Below are positions 17,841 through 25,211 of a stretch of DNA of 26,706 bases, piece by piece. The stretch covers positions 1 to 26,706 of the forward strand of contig JAYUMU010000102.1 of NCBI GenBank assembly GCA_043762325.1, written 5' to 3'. Source of the DNA: JANXSS01 sp025356535. GTDB lineage: Bacteria; Pseudomonadota; Gammaproteobacteria; Burkholderiales; Burkholderiaceae_D. The notes under the pieces are model-generated. The model worked only from the letters and a program-made list of their open reading frames with translations, made no database searches and was not told where the DNA came from. Position 1 is the first letter of the stretch; the number at the start of each line of letters is the position of its first letter. Made by a program: the position numbers and the translations under genes.

Positions 17841-19832
17841 ATGGAGGAGACATCATCAGGTCCGGGAACGGCAACGTTCCCGCGGCTCTTGCTGCAGCAT
17901 GCGCGCGAGCGCCCCGGCGCACCCGCGTTTCGCGAAAAGCATCTCGGCATCTGGCAGGCCAGCAGCTGGGCCCATGTTGCCGTCGAAGTGCGGGCTTTTG
18001 CCTGCGGGCTGGCTGCACTGGGCTTCAAGCGCGGCATGAATCTGGCCATCATCGGCGACAACCGGCCGCGCCTGTACTGGGCGATGGCCGCAGCCCAGTG
18101 CCTGGGCGGCGTGCCGGTGCCGCTGTACCAGGATGCGCCGGCAGCCGACATGGCCTATGTGCTGGAAGACGCCGACATCGGTTTTGCGGTGGTCGAGGAC
18201 CAGGAGCAGGTCGACAAGCTCTTCGAAATCCGCGATACGCATCCGCACCTGGCGCAGCTGCTGAGCCACATCATCGTCGACGACGAGCGCGGCCTGCGCA
18301 ACTATGCCCAGGCGCAGCTGCACTCGTTTGCCGCCGTGCAGGCGCTGGGCCGCCGGTATGATGCCGACCATCCGGGTTTCTTCGAGACGCAAGTCGCCGC
18401 CGGCCAGACGGGCGACATCGCCGTCATCCTCTATACCTCCGGCACCACCGGCAAGCCCAAGGGCGTCTGTCACTCGCATGCGGCGATGATTGCCACGGCC
18501 ACCGTGCTGGTCAGGTTCGACGACCTGGGCGCCGCCGACGACGTGCTGTGCTACCTGCCGCTGGCCTGGGTCGGTGACTTCCTCTATTCCTATGCGCAGT
18601 CGCATGTCTGCGGCCTGTGCCTGAATTGCCCCGAGTCGCCCGACACGGTGATGACCGACCTGCGCGAAATCGGCCCGACCTATTATTTCGGCCCGCCGCG
18701 CGTCTATGAAAACATCCTCACGCAAGTGATGATCCGCATCGAAGACGCCAGCTGGATCAAGCGCGGCCTGTTCCATCATTTCATGGCCGTGGCGCGCCGG
18801 GTCGGCATGCGCATCCTCGACCGGCGTGGCGACGTCGGCCTCTGGGACCGGCTGCAATATGCGCTGGGCAGCCTGATCATCTACGGCCCGCTGAAAAACG
18901 TGCTGGGCCTGTCGCGCCTTCGCGTGGCCTACACCGGCGGCGAGGCGATCGGCCCGGACCTGTTCGACTTCTACCGGTCGCTGGGCATCAACCTGAAGCA
19001 GCTCTACGGCATGACGGAAACCTGCGTGACCGTCTGCATGCAGCAGTCCGGCGATGTCAGGCTCGACACCGTCGGCCGCCCGATGGACGGCGTCGAAGTC
19101 AAGATCAACGAGACCGGCGAAGTCATGGTGCGATCAAGGGGCCTGATGACGGCCTACTACAAGCGGCCCGATGCGACTGCCGAGGCGATCGATGCGTCGG
19201 GTTTCTTCCATACCGGCGACGCCGGATTCTTCGACGCCGACGGTCACCTGAAGATCATCGACCGCGCCAAGGATGTCGGCAAGATGGCCGGCGGCCTGAT
19301 GTTCGCGCCCAAGTACATCGAGAACAAGCTGAAGTTTTTTCCGTTCATAAAAGAAGCGGTTGCCTTCGGCGACCAGCGCGAGCAGTGCAATGTCTTCATC
19401 AACATCGACATGCATGCGGTGGGCAACTGGGCCGAGCGGCGCGGCCTGGCCTACAGCGGCTACACCGACCTGGCAGCCCTGCCGCAGGTGTATGAACTGG
19501 TGGCCGACTGCATCGCCAGGGTCAATGCCGACCTGGCGCAGGATGCGCTTTTGGCCGGCTCGCAGGTACACCGCTTCATGATCCTGCACAAGGAGCTCGA
19601 TCCGGACGACGATGAACTGACGCGCACGCGCAAGGTCCGGCGCGGCTTCATCGCCGAAAAATACGCGGTGCTGATCGAGGCGCTCTATGCCGGTCGCACC
19701 TCGCAATACATCGAGACCCAGGTCAAGTTCGAGGATGGCCGGCACGGCATGGTCGCAGCCGACCTGCAGATTCGCGACGTGCAGGTCTATCCGGCAGCTG
19801 TTGCGCCGGTGGCCATGAAGCGGGCGGCATGA
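17841..19832 (+). CDS. AMP-dependent acyl-CoA ligase (FadD/FACL-like)
   Basis: A 663-residue ANL-superfamily enzyme that would activate a carboxylic acid to acyl-AMP and then acyl-CoA. Motifs are complete: P-loop YTSGTTGKPKG (198-208), A5 YGMTET (389-394), HTGDAGFFDADGHLKIIDRAKD with the ATP-ribose Asp (about 460) and hinge region (about 475). It resembles long-chain acyl-CoA ligases with an extended N-terminal domain rather than short-chain Acs. ATG 17841 was chosen because AAGG lies five bases upstream and ETSSGPGTATFPRLLLQHARERP is a typical start; an in-frame start at 17736 would add 35 unlikely residues. It is the first gene of the importer operon and overlaps the next gene by four bases (ATGA), so production of ligase and ATPase is coupled. 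The chain length or aromatic nature of the substrate cannot be read from the sequence. Confidence 0.92.
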   Translation: MEETSSGPGTATFPRLLLQHARERPGAPAFREKHLGIWQASSWAHVAVEVRAFACGLAALGFKRGMNLAIIGDNRPRLYWAMAAAQCLGGVPVPLYQDAPAADMAYVLEDADIGFAVVEDQEQVDKLFEIRDTHPHLAQLLSHIIVDDERGLRNYAQAQLHSFAAVQALGRRYDADHPGFFETQVAAGQTGDIAVILYTSGTTGKPKGVCHSHAAMIATATVLVRFDDLGAADDVLCYLPLAWVGDFLYSYAQSHVCGLCLNCPESPDTVMTDLREIGPTYYFGPPRVYENILTQVMIRIEDASWIKRGLFHHFMAVARRVGMRILDRRGDVGLWDRLQYALGSLIIYGPLKNVLGLSRLRVAYTGGEAIGPDLFDFYRSLGINLKQLYGMTETCVTVCMQQSGDVRLDTVGRPMDGVEVKINETGEVMVRSRGLMTAYYKRPDATAEAIDASGFFHTGDAGFFDADGHLKIIDRAKDVGKMAGGLMFAPKYIENKLKFFPFIKEAVAFGDQREQCNVFINIDMHAVGNWAERRGLAYSGYTDLAALPQVYELVADCIARVNADLAQDALLAGSQVHRFMILHKELDPDDDELTRTRKVRRGFIAEKYAVLIEALYAGRTSQYIETQVKFEDGRHGMVAADLQIRDVQVYPAAVAPVAMKRAA

Positions 19833-20677
19833 TGCAGGCGCCCGACATGCACACCCCCGCCACACCCGCCGTACCCGTCGCACCGGCTTCGGGAACCGGG
19901 CGCCGCATCGGCGAGGTGATCCTCAGTCTGAACAACATCTCGCTGGCTTTTGGCGGCGTCAAGGCGCTGACCAACATCTCCTTCGACGTGAAGCAGCACG
20001 AGATCCGCGCCATCATCGGCCCCAACGGCGCGGGAAAAAGTTCGATGCTCAACGTGATCAACGGCGTCTACCATCCGCAGCACGGCGAGATCGTCTTCGA
20101 CGGCGTCTCGCGCCGCGCCATGCAGCCGGCGAAGATCGCCCGCCAGGGCATTGCCCGCACCTTCCAGAACATCGCGCTCTTCAAGGGCATGACAGTGCTC
20201 GACAACATCATGACCGGGCGGAACACCCTGATGCGTTCGAGCTTCCTCGCCAACGCGCTCTGGTTCGGCCCGGCCCGCAAGGAAGAAATCGCCCATCGCG
20301 AAAAAGTCGAGGAAGTCATCGATTTCCTGGAAATCCAGCACATCCGCAAGACGCCGGTGGGACGCCTGCCCTATGGCCTGCAAAAGCGCGTCGAACTGGC
20401 GCGCGCGCTGGCCGCCGAGCCGCGACTGCTGCTGCTGGACGAACCGATGGCCGGCATGAACGTGGAAGAAAAGCAGGACATGTGCCGCTTCGTGCTGGAT
20501 GTAAACGACCAGTTCGGCACCACGATCGTTTTGATCGAACATGACATGGGCGTGGTGATGGATATCTCCGACCGGGTGGTGGTGCTCGATTACGGCAAGA
20601 AGATCGGCGACGGCACGCCCGACGAGGTGATGAACAATCCGGATGTGATCAGGGCGTACCTCGGCACCTCGCACTAA
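19829..20677 (+). CDS. LivG-type ABC transporter ATP-binding protein
   Basis: A 282-residue ATPase of the branched-chain amino acid (HAAT) importer class. Walker A is GPNGAGKSS (64-72), Q-loop TFQNIALFKGMTVLDN (111-126), the signature LPYGLQKRVE (180-189) and Walker B LLLLDEPMAGMN (200-211), followed by the switch His in LIEHDMGVVMDISDRVVVLDYG. The signature differs from the usual LSYGxQRxLE by Pro and Leu. A Pro/Thr-rich 25-residue N-terminal extension precedes the normal LivG start (ILSLNNISLAFGGVKAL). ATG 19829 overlaps the ligase stop as ATGA; ATG 19832 is an alternative. It would pair with the LivF-like ATPase at 24373 and the two permeases to form the importer. Confidence 0.93.
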   Translation: MMQAPDMHTPATPAVPVAPASGTGRRIGEVILSLNNISLAFGGVKALTNISFDVKQHEIRAIIGPNGAGKSSMLNVINGVYHPQHGEIVFDGVSRRAMQPAKIARQGIARTFQNIALFKGMTVLDNIMTGRNTLMRSSFLANALWFGPARKEEIAHREKVEEVIDFLEIQHIRKTPVGRLPYGLQKRVELARALAAEPRLLLLDEPMAGMNVEEKQDMCRFVLDVNDQFGTTIVLIEHDMGVVMDISDRVVVLDYGKKIGDGTPDEVMNNPDVIRAYLGTSH

Positions 20678-20738
20678 TCGGAACTTGGCTGCACGAAACT
20701 TAGCTGCAGGACACGCTGCAGGACAGACGGATCGGAAC
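20677..20738. repeat. Degenerate 12-15-bp repeats in the livG-livH spacer
   Basis: The 70-base spacer contains GAACTTGGCTGCAC (20681-20694), GAAACTTAGCTGCAG (20695-20709), GACACGCTGCAG (20710-20721) and a partial GACAGACG. The octamer ATCGGAAC occurs on both sides of the array (20677-20684 and 20731-20738). The units share GA-C-GCTGCA but differ in length, as expected for an old tandem duplication. Confidence 0.55.
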
Positions 20739-20747
20739 CAGACAACC

Positions 20748-21662
20748 ATGCAATTCTTTTTCGAAGTACTGATCACGGGAATGCTCTCCGGCCTGATGTA
20801 TTCGCTGGTGGCGCTGGGTTTCGTGCTGATCTACAAGGCATCCGGCGTGTTCAATTACGCACAGGGCGCGATGGTGTATTTCGCCGCACTGGCCACCGTC
20901 GGCATGATCGACTGGGGCATGCCGCTGTGGGCGGCTGTCATCGGCGCGTTCTTCGTGATGATTGCGGTGGGCCTGTCGACCGAACGGCTGGTATTGCGAA
21001 AGCTGGTCAACCAGCCGCCGATCACGCTGTTCATGGCCACCATCGGCCTGGCGTTTTTTCTCGAAGGACTCGGGCCGCTGTTGTTCGGCAGCGGCGTGCG
21101 GCCGATCAACCTGGGTATCGTCGATGAGCCGATTGCTTCCATCATGACGCGCTTCGGCATCGGCATCTCCAAGTTCGACCTGTTCGCCTCCGGCATGGTG
21201 CTGCTGCTGGTGACCCTGCTGGCGCTGTTTTTCCAGAAGACGAAAATCGGCCGGGCCCTGCGTGCGGTGGCCGACGACCATCAGGCAGCGCTCTCTTTAG
21301 GCATACCGCTGCAGCACATCTGGGCAATCGTCTGGGGCGTGGCCGGTTTCGTGGCGCTGGTGGCGGGGCTCTTGTGGGGTTCGCGCAATGGCGTGCAGTT
21401 CGCGCTGACGCTGACCGCCTTGAAGGCGCTGCCGGTGCTGATCCTGGGCGGCTTTACTTCCGTGCCCGGTGCGATCGTCGGCGGCCTCATCATCGGCGCC
21501 TCCGAAAAGCTGGCGGAGATCTATTTGCCGCCGCTGATGCAGGATGCCTTCGGCGGCAATTTCGGCGGCATCGAGGGCTGGTTTCCGTATGTGTTCGCGC
21601 TGCTGTTCCTGCTGGTGCGCCCGGAAGGGCTGTTCGGCGAAAAGCACATCGATCGCGTTTAA
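20748..21662 (+). CDS. LivH-type ABC transporter permease
   Basis: A 304-residue inner-membrane permease with about eight hydrophobic helices. Family markers are the N-terminal LITGMLSGLMYSLVALGFVLIYKASGVFNYAQGAMVY, FQKTKIGRALRAVADDHQAALSLGIPL (the cytoplasmic EAA-like coupling loop) and LGGFTSVPGAIVGGLIIGASEKLAE. Together with the LivM-like protein it would form the transmembrane channel. ATG 20748 was chosen because it begins directly before the first helix; the ribosome binding site is weak (GGAA twelve bases upstream). The gene lies 70 bases after the LivG-like gene and is separated from the next gene by another repeat-bearing spacer. Confidence 0.94.
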   Translation: MQFFFEVLITGMLSGLMYSLVALGFVLIYKASGVFNYAQGAMVYFAALATVGMIDWGMPLWAAVIGAFFVMIAVGLSTERLVLRKLVNQPPITLFMATIGLAFFLEGLGPLLFGSGVRPINLGIVDEPIASIMTRFGIGISKFDLFASGMVLLLVTLLALFFQKTKIGRALRAVADDHQAALSLGIPLQHIWAIVWGVAGFVALVAGLLWGSRNGVQFALTLTALKALPVLILGGFTSVPGAIVGGLIIGASEKLAEIYLPPLMQDAFGGNFGGIEGWFPYVFALLFLLVRPEGLFGEKHIDRV

Positions 21663-21667
21663 TGTCG

Positions 21668-21715
21668 CCTTCGAGATCACGTTCGAGGTCACGTTCGAGG
21701 TCACATTTGAAGTCG
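21668..21715. repeat. Four 12-bp tandem repeats in the livH-livM spacer
   Basis: Units CCTTCGAGATCA, CGTTCGAGGTCA, CGTTCGAGGTCA and CATTTGAAGTCG occupy 21668-21715, six bases after the LivH stop. The two central copies are identical and the outer two diverged. The array fills most of the 75-base spacer and ends shortly before the ribosome binding site GAAGAGGAC of the next gene. No gene uses this stretch in any frame. Confidence 0.85.
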
Positions 21716-21737
21716 CGTTGCAAAGAAGAGGACACTG

Positions 21738-22814
21738 ATGTTTTATCGTGAAGCCGGCCAGTTCAAGACCAGCTATGTCGCCGACGGGCAGATCTTCCCG
21801 ATCCGGCAGGACCGCATCGGCATGCTGCTGGTGCTGGCGGTGGCTTTCGTCGGCATTCCGCTGTTGGCCAGCGAATACTGGTTTTCCGCGATCCTGATGC
21901 CGTTCCTGGTGCTGGCGCTGGCGGCGTTGGGTCTCAACATCCTAACCGGTTATGCCGGCCAGCTTTCGCTCGGCTCGGCGGCTTTCATGGCAGTGGGCGC
22001 TTATGCCGCCTACAATTTCCAGTTGCGCATCGACGGCATTCCGATACTGGTGTCCTTCATCCTGGCCGGCCTGTCGGCGGCTGCAGTCGGTGTGCTGTTC
22101 GGCCTGCCGTCGCTGCGCATCAAGGGGTTTTATCTGGCGGTCGCAACCCTTGCGGCGCAGTTCTTCGTGGTCTGGGTGCTGACCAAGTTCGCCTGGTTTT
22201 CCAACAACAGTTCGTCCGGCGTCATCAGCGCGCAAAAGATCGAGATCCTCGGCTATGCCATCAATTCGCCGGTGCGCAAGTACCTGTTCGTGCTGGCGAT
22301 CGTCTGCGTCATGGCGCTGCTGGCCAAGAACCTGGTGCGCTCCTCGACCGGGCGCGCCTGGATGGCGGTGCGCGACATGGACGTGGCCGCCGAAGTGATC
22401 GGCATACCGCTGATGAAGACCAAGCTGCTGGCCTTTGCCGTCAGCTCCTTCTACTGCGGCGTGGCCGGCGCGCTGTATGCGTTCTGTTACCTGGGCTCGG
22501 TCGAGCCGGACGGCTTTTCGCTCGACCTGTCGTTTCGCATCCTCTTCATGATCATCATCGGCGGCGTCGGCAGCATCCTCGGATCGTTCCTGGGTTCGGC
22601 CTTCATTTTGCTGCTGCCGATCATGCTCGACAATCTGCTGCCGCCGCTGGCCGCACTGCTGCACTTGCCCTTCACCAATGCGGCGGTGTCGCACATTCAG
22701 TTGATGCTGTTCGGCGCGCTGATCATCTTCTTCCTGATCGTCGAGCCGCACGGTCTGGCGCGGCTGTGGCAGATCACCAAGGAGAAGCTGCGGCTGTGGC
22801 CGTTTCCGCATTGA
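21738..22814 (+). CDS. LivM-type ABC transporter permease
   Basis: A 358-residue inner-membrane permease with about nine to ten hydrophobic helices. Recognisable segments are ALAALGLNILTGYAGQLSLGSAAFMAVGAYAAY near the N-terminus, LRIKGFYLAVATLAAQFFV, the cytoplasmic loop RSSTGRAWMAVRDMDVAAEVIGIPLMKTKLLAFAVSSFYCGVAGAL and IIIGGVGSILGSFLGSAFI. The 30-residue hydrophilic N-terminus is longer than in many LivM proteins. A good ribosome binding site (AGAAGAGGAC) precedes ATG 21738. It would pair with the LivH-like permease; the C-terminus ends with a short basic tail after the last helix. Confidence 0.94.
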   Translation: MFYREAGQFKTSYVADGQIFPIRQDRIGMLLVLAVAFVGIPLLASEYWFSAILMPFLVLALAALGLNILTGYAGQLSLGSAAFMAVGAYAAYNFQLRIDGIPILVSFILAGLSAAAVGVLFGLPSLRIKGFYLAVATLAAQFFVVWVLTKFAWFSNNSSSGVISAQKIEILGYAINSPVRKYLFVLAIVCVMALLAKNLVRSSTGRAWMAVRDMDVAAEVIGIPLMKTKLLAFAVSSFYCGVAGALYAFCYLGSVEPDGFSLDLSFRILFMIIIGGVGSILGSFLGSAFILLLPIMLDNLLPPLAALLHLPFTNAAVSHIQLMLFGALIIFFLIVEPHGLARLWQITKEKLRLWPFPH

Positions 22815-22846
22815 GCATCACCCATTTCAATCAGCGAACATCACGA

Positions 22847-22885
22847 AGTCGCATCCGGCAGTCGCATCTAGCAGTCGAATACAGC
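22847..22885. repeat. Three 13-bp tandem repeats before the binding-protein gene
   Basis: AGTCGCATCCGGC, AGTCGCATCTAGC and AGTCGAATACAGC follow one another exactly at 22847-22885 in the 99-base spacer between the LivM-like gene and the binding-protein gene. A partial fourth copy (CAGTCC) follows. The array ends about 15 bases before the strong ribosome binding site GAAGGAGA. Confidence 0.8.
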
Positions 22886-22913
22886 AACCAGTCCATATCC
22901 GAAGGAGACATCA

Positions 22914-24242
22914 ATGAAACACCTGAAACAACTCATGCTCGCAGGCGCAGCGGCCGCAACGCTGCTGCTGCCGGCGGCCCAAGCCCTGGCGCAGGCCGCC
23001 AACGAACAGTTCATCGCCCTGACCAGCTACCGGGTCGGCCCCTACGGCGCCAACGGCCAGTCGTTCTACGGTGGCTATGTCGATTACCTGAACTATCTGA
23101 ACGTCAAGGAAGGCGGCATCAACGGCGTCAAGCTGACCTGGGAAGAATGCGAGACCGAGTACAACAACGCCAAGGGCGTCGAATGCTATGAACGCCTGAA
23201 AGGCAAGAACCCGGTCACCAAGGGCACCGCCTACAACACCATGGCAACCGGCATTGCCTATGCGCTGATCGACAAGTCGGCCGAAGACAAGGTACCGCTG
23301 ATGATGGTCGGCTATGGCCGCACCGACGCGGTCGACGGCTCGGTGTTTCCGTATGCCTTTCCGCTGGTGACGACCTACCAGATGCAGATGTCGGCAATCG
23401 TCCGTTACCTGGGCTCGAAGAACGGCGGCACGCTGGCCGGCAAGAAGATCGTCTACCTGTATCACGACTCGGCCTACGGCAAGGAGCCGATCGGCGCCAT
23501 CAATGCCGAAGCCGCACTCGGAAAATTCTCGGTGGTGCAGATTCCTGTTGCGCATCCGGGCAACGAGCAGGGTGCGCAGTGGCTGAAGATTCGCCAGGAA
23601 AATCCCGACTACGTGATCTTCTGGGGCTGGGGCGTGATGAACCAGACCGCACTCAAAGCGGCGCAGAAGGTTGGTTTTCCGCGTGAAAAGATGATCGGTT
23701 CCTGGTGGGCCGGTTCCGAAGAAGACACGATCCCCGCAGGTGACGCCGCCAAGGGTTACATGAGCGCGACCTGGAACGTGACCGGCACCGGCGTGCCGCT
23801 GATCGCCGACATCGAGAAGACGCTGTATGCGACCGGCAAGGGCAACATGCAGGACAAGGCAAAGGTCGGCACGATCCTCTACAACCGTGGCGTTTCGGTG
23901 GCGATTGCAACTGCCGAAGCGATCCGCGTCGCACAGGGCAAGTACGGCAAGGGCAAGGTCATTTCCGGCGAGCAGATGCGCTGGGGCCTGGAAAACCTCA
24001 ACATCACCAACGCCCGCCTGACGCAGTTGGGCGCGCAGGGCCTGCTGCCGGAGATCAAGACCTCCTGCGACAATCACGAAGGCTCCGGCAAGGTAAAGAT
24101 CCAGCAATGGGATGGCGCGAAATGGGTGCTGATCTCCGACTGGATCGAGGGTAACAAGAGCCTGATTCATCCGCTGTTCAAGGCCAATGCGGCAAAGTAT
24201 GCGAAGGAAAAGGGCATCACGCCGAGCTGCATGAAGTCGTAG
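22914..24242 (+). CDS. Periplasmic type 1 substrate-binding protein (LivK-like)
   Basis: A 442-residue exported ligand-binding protein. A signal peptide covers residues 1 to about 26 (MKHLKQ, Ala/Leu-rich core, ALA-QA), and the mature part has the two-lobed type 1 periplasmic-binding fold of HAAT transporters. The segment LTWEECETEYNNAKGVECYERL and the C-terminal SCDNHEGSGKVKIQQWDGAKW mark a divergent subgroup distinct from classical LivJ/LivK, which suggests a ligand other than branched-chain amino acids. Four cysteines in the mature protein may form two disulfides. A strong ribosome binding site (GAAGGAGA) precedes ATG 22914, and stem-loops lie directly after the stop, both consistent with higher expression than the other subunits. 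Confidence 0.93.
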   Translation: MKHLKQLMLAGAAAATLLLPAAQALAQAANEQFIALTSYRVGPYGANGQSFYGGYVDYLNYLNVKEGGINGVKLTWEECETEYNNAKGVECYERLKGKNPVTKGTAYNTMATGIAYALIDKSAEDKVPLMMVGYGRTDAVDGSVFPYAFPLVTTYQMQMSAIVRYLGSKNGGTLAGKKIVYLYHDSAYGKEPIGAINAEAALGKFSVVQIPVAHPGNEQGAQWLKIRQENPDYVIFWGWGVMNQTALKAAQKVGFPREKMIGSWWAGSEEDTIPAGDAAKGYMSATWNVTGTGVPLIADIEKTLYATGKGNMQDKAKVGTILYNRGVSVAIATAEAIRVAQGKYGKGKVISGEQMRWGLENLNITNARLTQLGAQGLLPEIKTSCDNHEGSGKVKIQQWDGAKWVLISDWIEGNKSLIHPLFKANAAKYAKEKGITPSCMKS

Positions 24243-24273
24243 CGAATGGCTTGACGATGCAGGCATGAAAAGC

Positions 24274-24346
24274 GTCCTGCCACTGCGCGGTGCAGCGGCA
24301 GGACGGTCTTGCGGCAGCGGCCCCGTCCCGATTCGGGACTGCTGCC
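24274..24346 (+). promoter_or_regulatory. Two stem-loops after the binding-protein gene
   Basis: GTCCTGCC (24274-24281) pairs with GGCAGGAC (24297-24304), extended by CTGC/GCAG inside after one mismatch. Next, GTCCCG (24325-24330) pairs with CGGGAC (24334-24339) inside an outer GGCAGC/GCTGCC pairing (24313-24318 and 24341-24346). Neither has a T-tract. In ABC operons such structures after the binding-protein gene commonly stabilise its mRNA or partly reduce read-through; that role is inferred here. Confidence 0.6.
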
Positions 24347-24372
24347 ACAACACTGAAAAAAGCGGAGACAGC

Positions 24373-25176
24373 ATGGCGGCAGGACTGCGCATCAACAATA
24401 TCGAAGTCATCTACGACCATGTGATCCTGGTCCTGAAAGGCGTTTCGCTGTCGGTCCCGGATGGCAGGATCGTGGCGCTGCTGGGCGCCAATGGCGCCGG
24501 CAAGAGCACCACGTTGAAAGCGATCTCGAACCTGCTGCGCGCCGAGCGCGGCGACGTCACCAAGGGCAGCATCGAATTCAATGACGAGCGGGTCGACCGG
24601 ATGACGCCCAACGACCTGGTGAAGCGCGGCGTGATCCAGGTGATGGAAGGGCGCCACTGCTTCGCCCACCTGAGCGTCGAGGACAACCTGCTGACCGGCG
24701 CCTACACCCGCAGCATCGGCAAGGCCGACCTGGCAGTGGCGCTGGAGAAGATCTACACCTATTTTCCGCGCCTGAAGCTGCGGCGCAAGTCGCAGGCCGG
24801 CTACACCTCCGGCGGCGAACAGCAGATGACGGCAATCGGCCGCGCCATGATGGCAAAGCCCTCCATGATCCTGTTGGATGAGCCGTCGATGGGCTTGGCG
24901 CCGCAGATCGTCGAAGAGATCTTCGAGATCGTGCGGGACCTCAACACCAAGGAAAACGTTTCCTTCCTGCTGGCCGAGCAGAACACCATGGTGGCGTTGC
25001 GCTATGCCGATTTCGGCTACATACTCGAAAACGGCCGCGTCGTGATGGAAGGCGCGGCAGCCGACCTTGCCACCAACGAGGACGTCAAGGAATTCTATCT
25101 CGGGGTTTCGGGCGCCGGGCGCAAGAGCTTTCGCGACATGAAGTTTTATCGCCGGCGCAAGCGCTGGCTGGCGTAA
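24373..25176 (+). CDS. LivF-type ABC transporter ATP-binding protein
   Basis: A 267-residue ATPase. It has Walker A GANGAGKST (38-46), VMEGRHCFAHLSVEDNL after the Q-loop (about 90-106), signature TSGGEQQ (145-151), Walker B MILLDEPSMGLAP (165-177) and the switch region LLAEQN with Gln in place of His, as is usual for LivF. LivF proteins normally end near residue 235-240. This one continues with a basic tail, SGAGRKSFRDMKFYRRRKRW, of about 25 residues. ATG 24373 has GGAG seven bases upstream and begins just before the first strand. It follows two stem-loops after the binding-protein gene and precedes the PaaK-like gene by 35 bases. Confidence 0.94.
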   Translation: MAAGLRINNIEVIYDHVILVLKGVSLSVPDGRIVALLGANGAGKSTTLKAISNLLRAERGDVTKGSIEFNDERVDRMTPNDLVKRGVIQVMEGRHCFAHLSVEDNLLTGAYTRSIGKADLAVALEKIYTYFPRLKLRRKSQAGYTSGGEQQMTAIGRAMMAKPSMILLDEPSMGLAPQIVEEIFEIVRDLNTKENVSFLLAEQNTMVALRYADFGYILENGRVVMEGAAADLATNEDVKEFYLGVSGAGRKSFRDMKFYRRRKRWLA

Positions 25177-25211
25177 CCGCAGCAGAATATTCCACCGAAC
25201 AGGACAGCCCC

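Noticed and set aside
21544..21738. Frame reading repeated TFEV across the livH-livM spacer
   Set aside because: It begins inside LivH in another frame and has no start signal; the repeated residues only reflect the 12-base DNA repeat.
22911..24410. 499-codon minus-strand frame opposite the binding-protein gene
   Set aside because: The binding protein has a signal peptide, a strong ribosome binding site and family motifs; the antisense frame has none.
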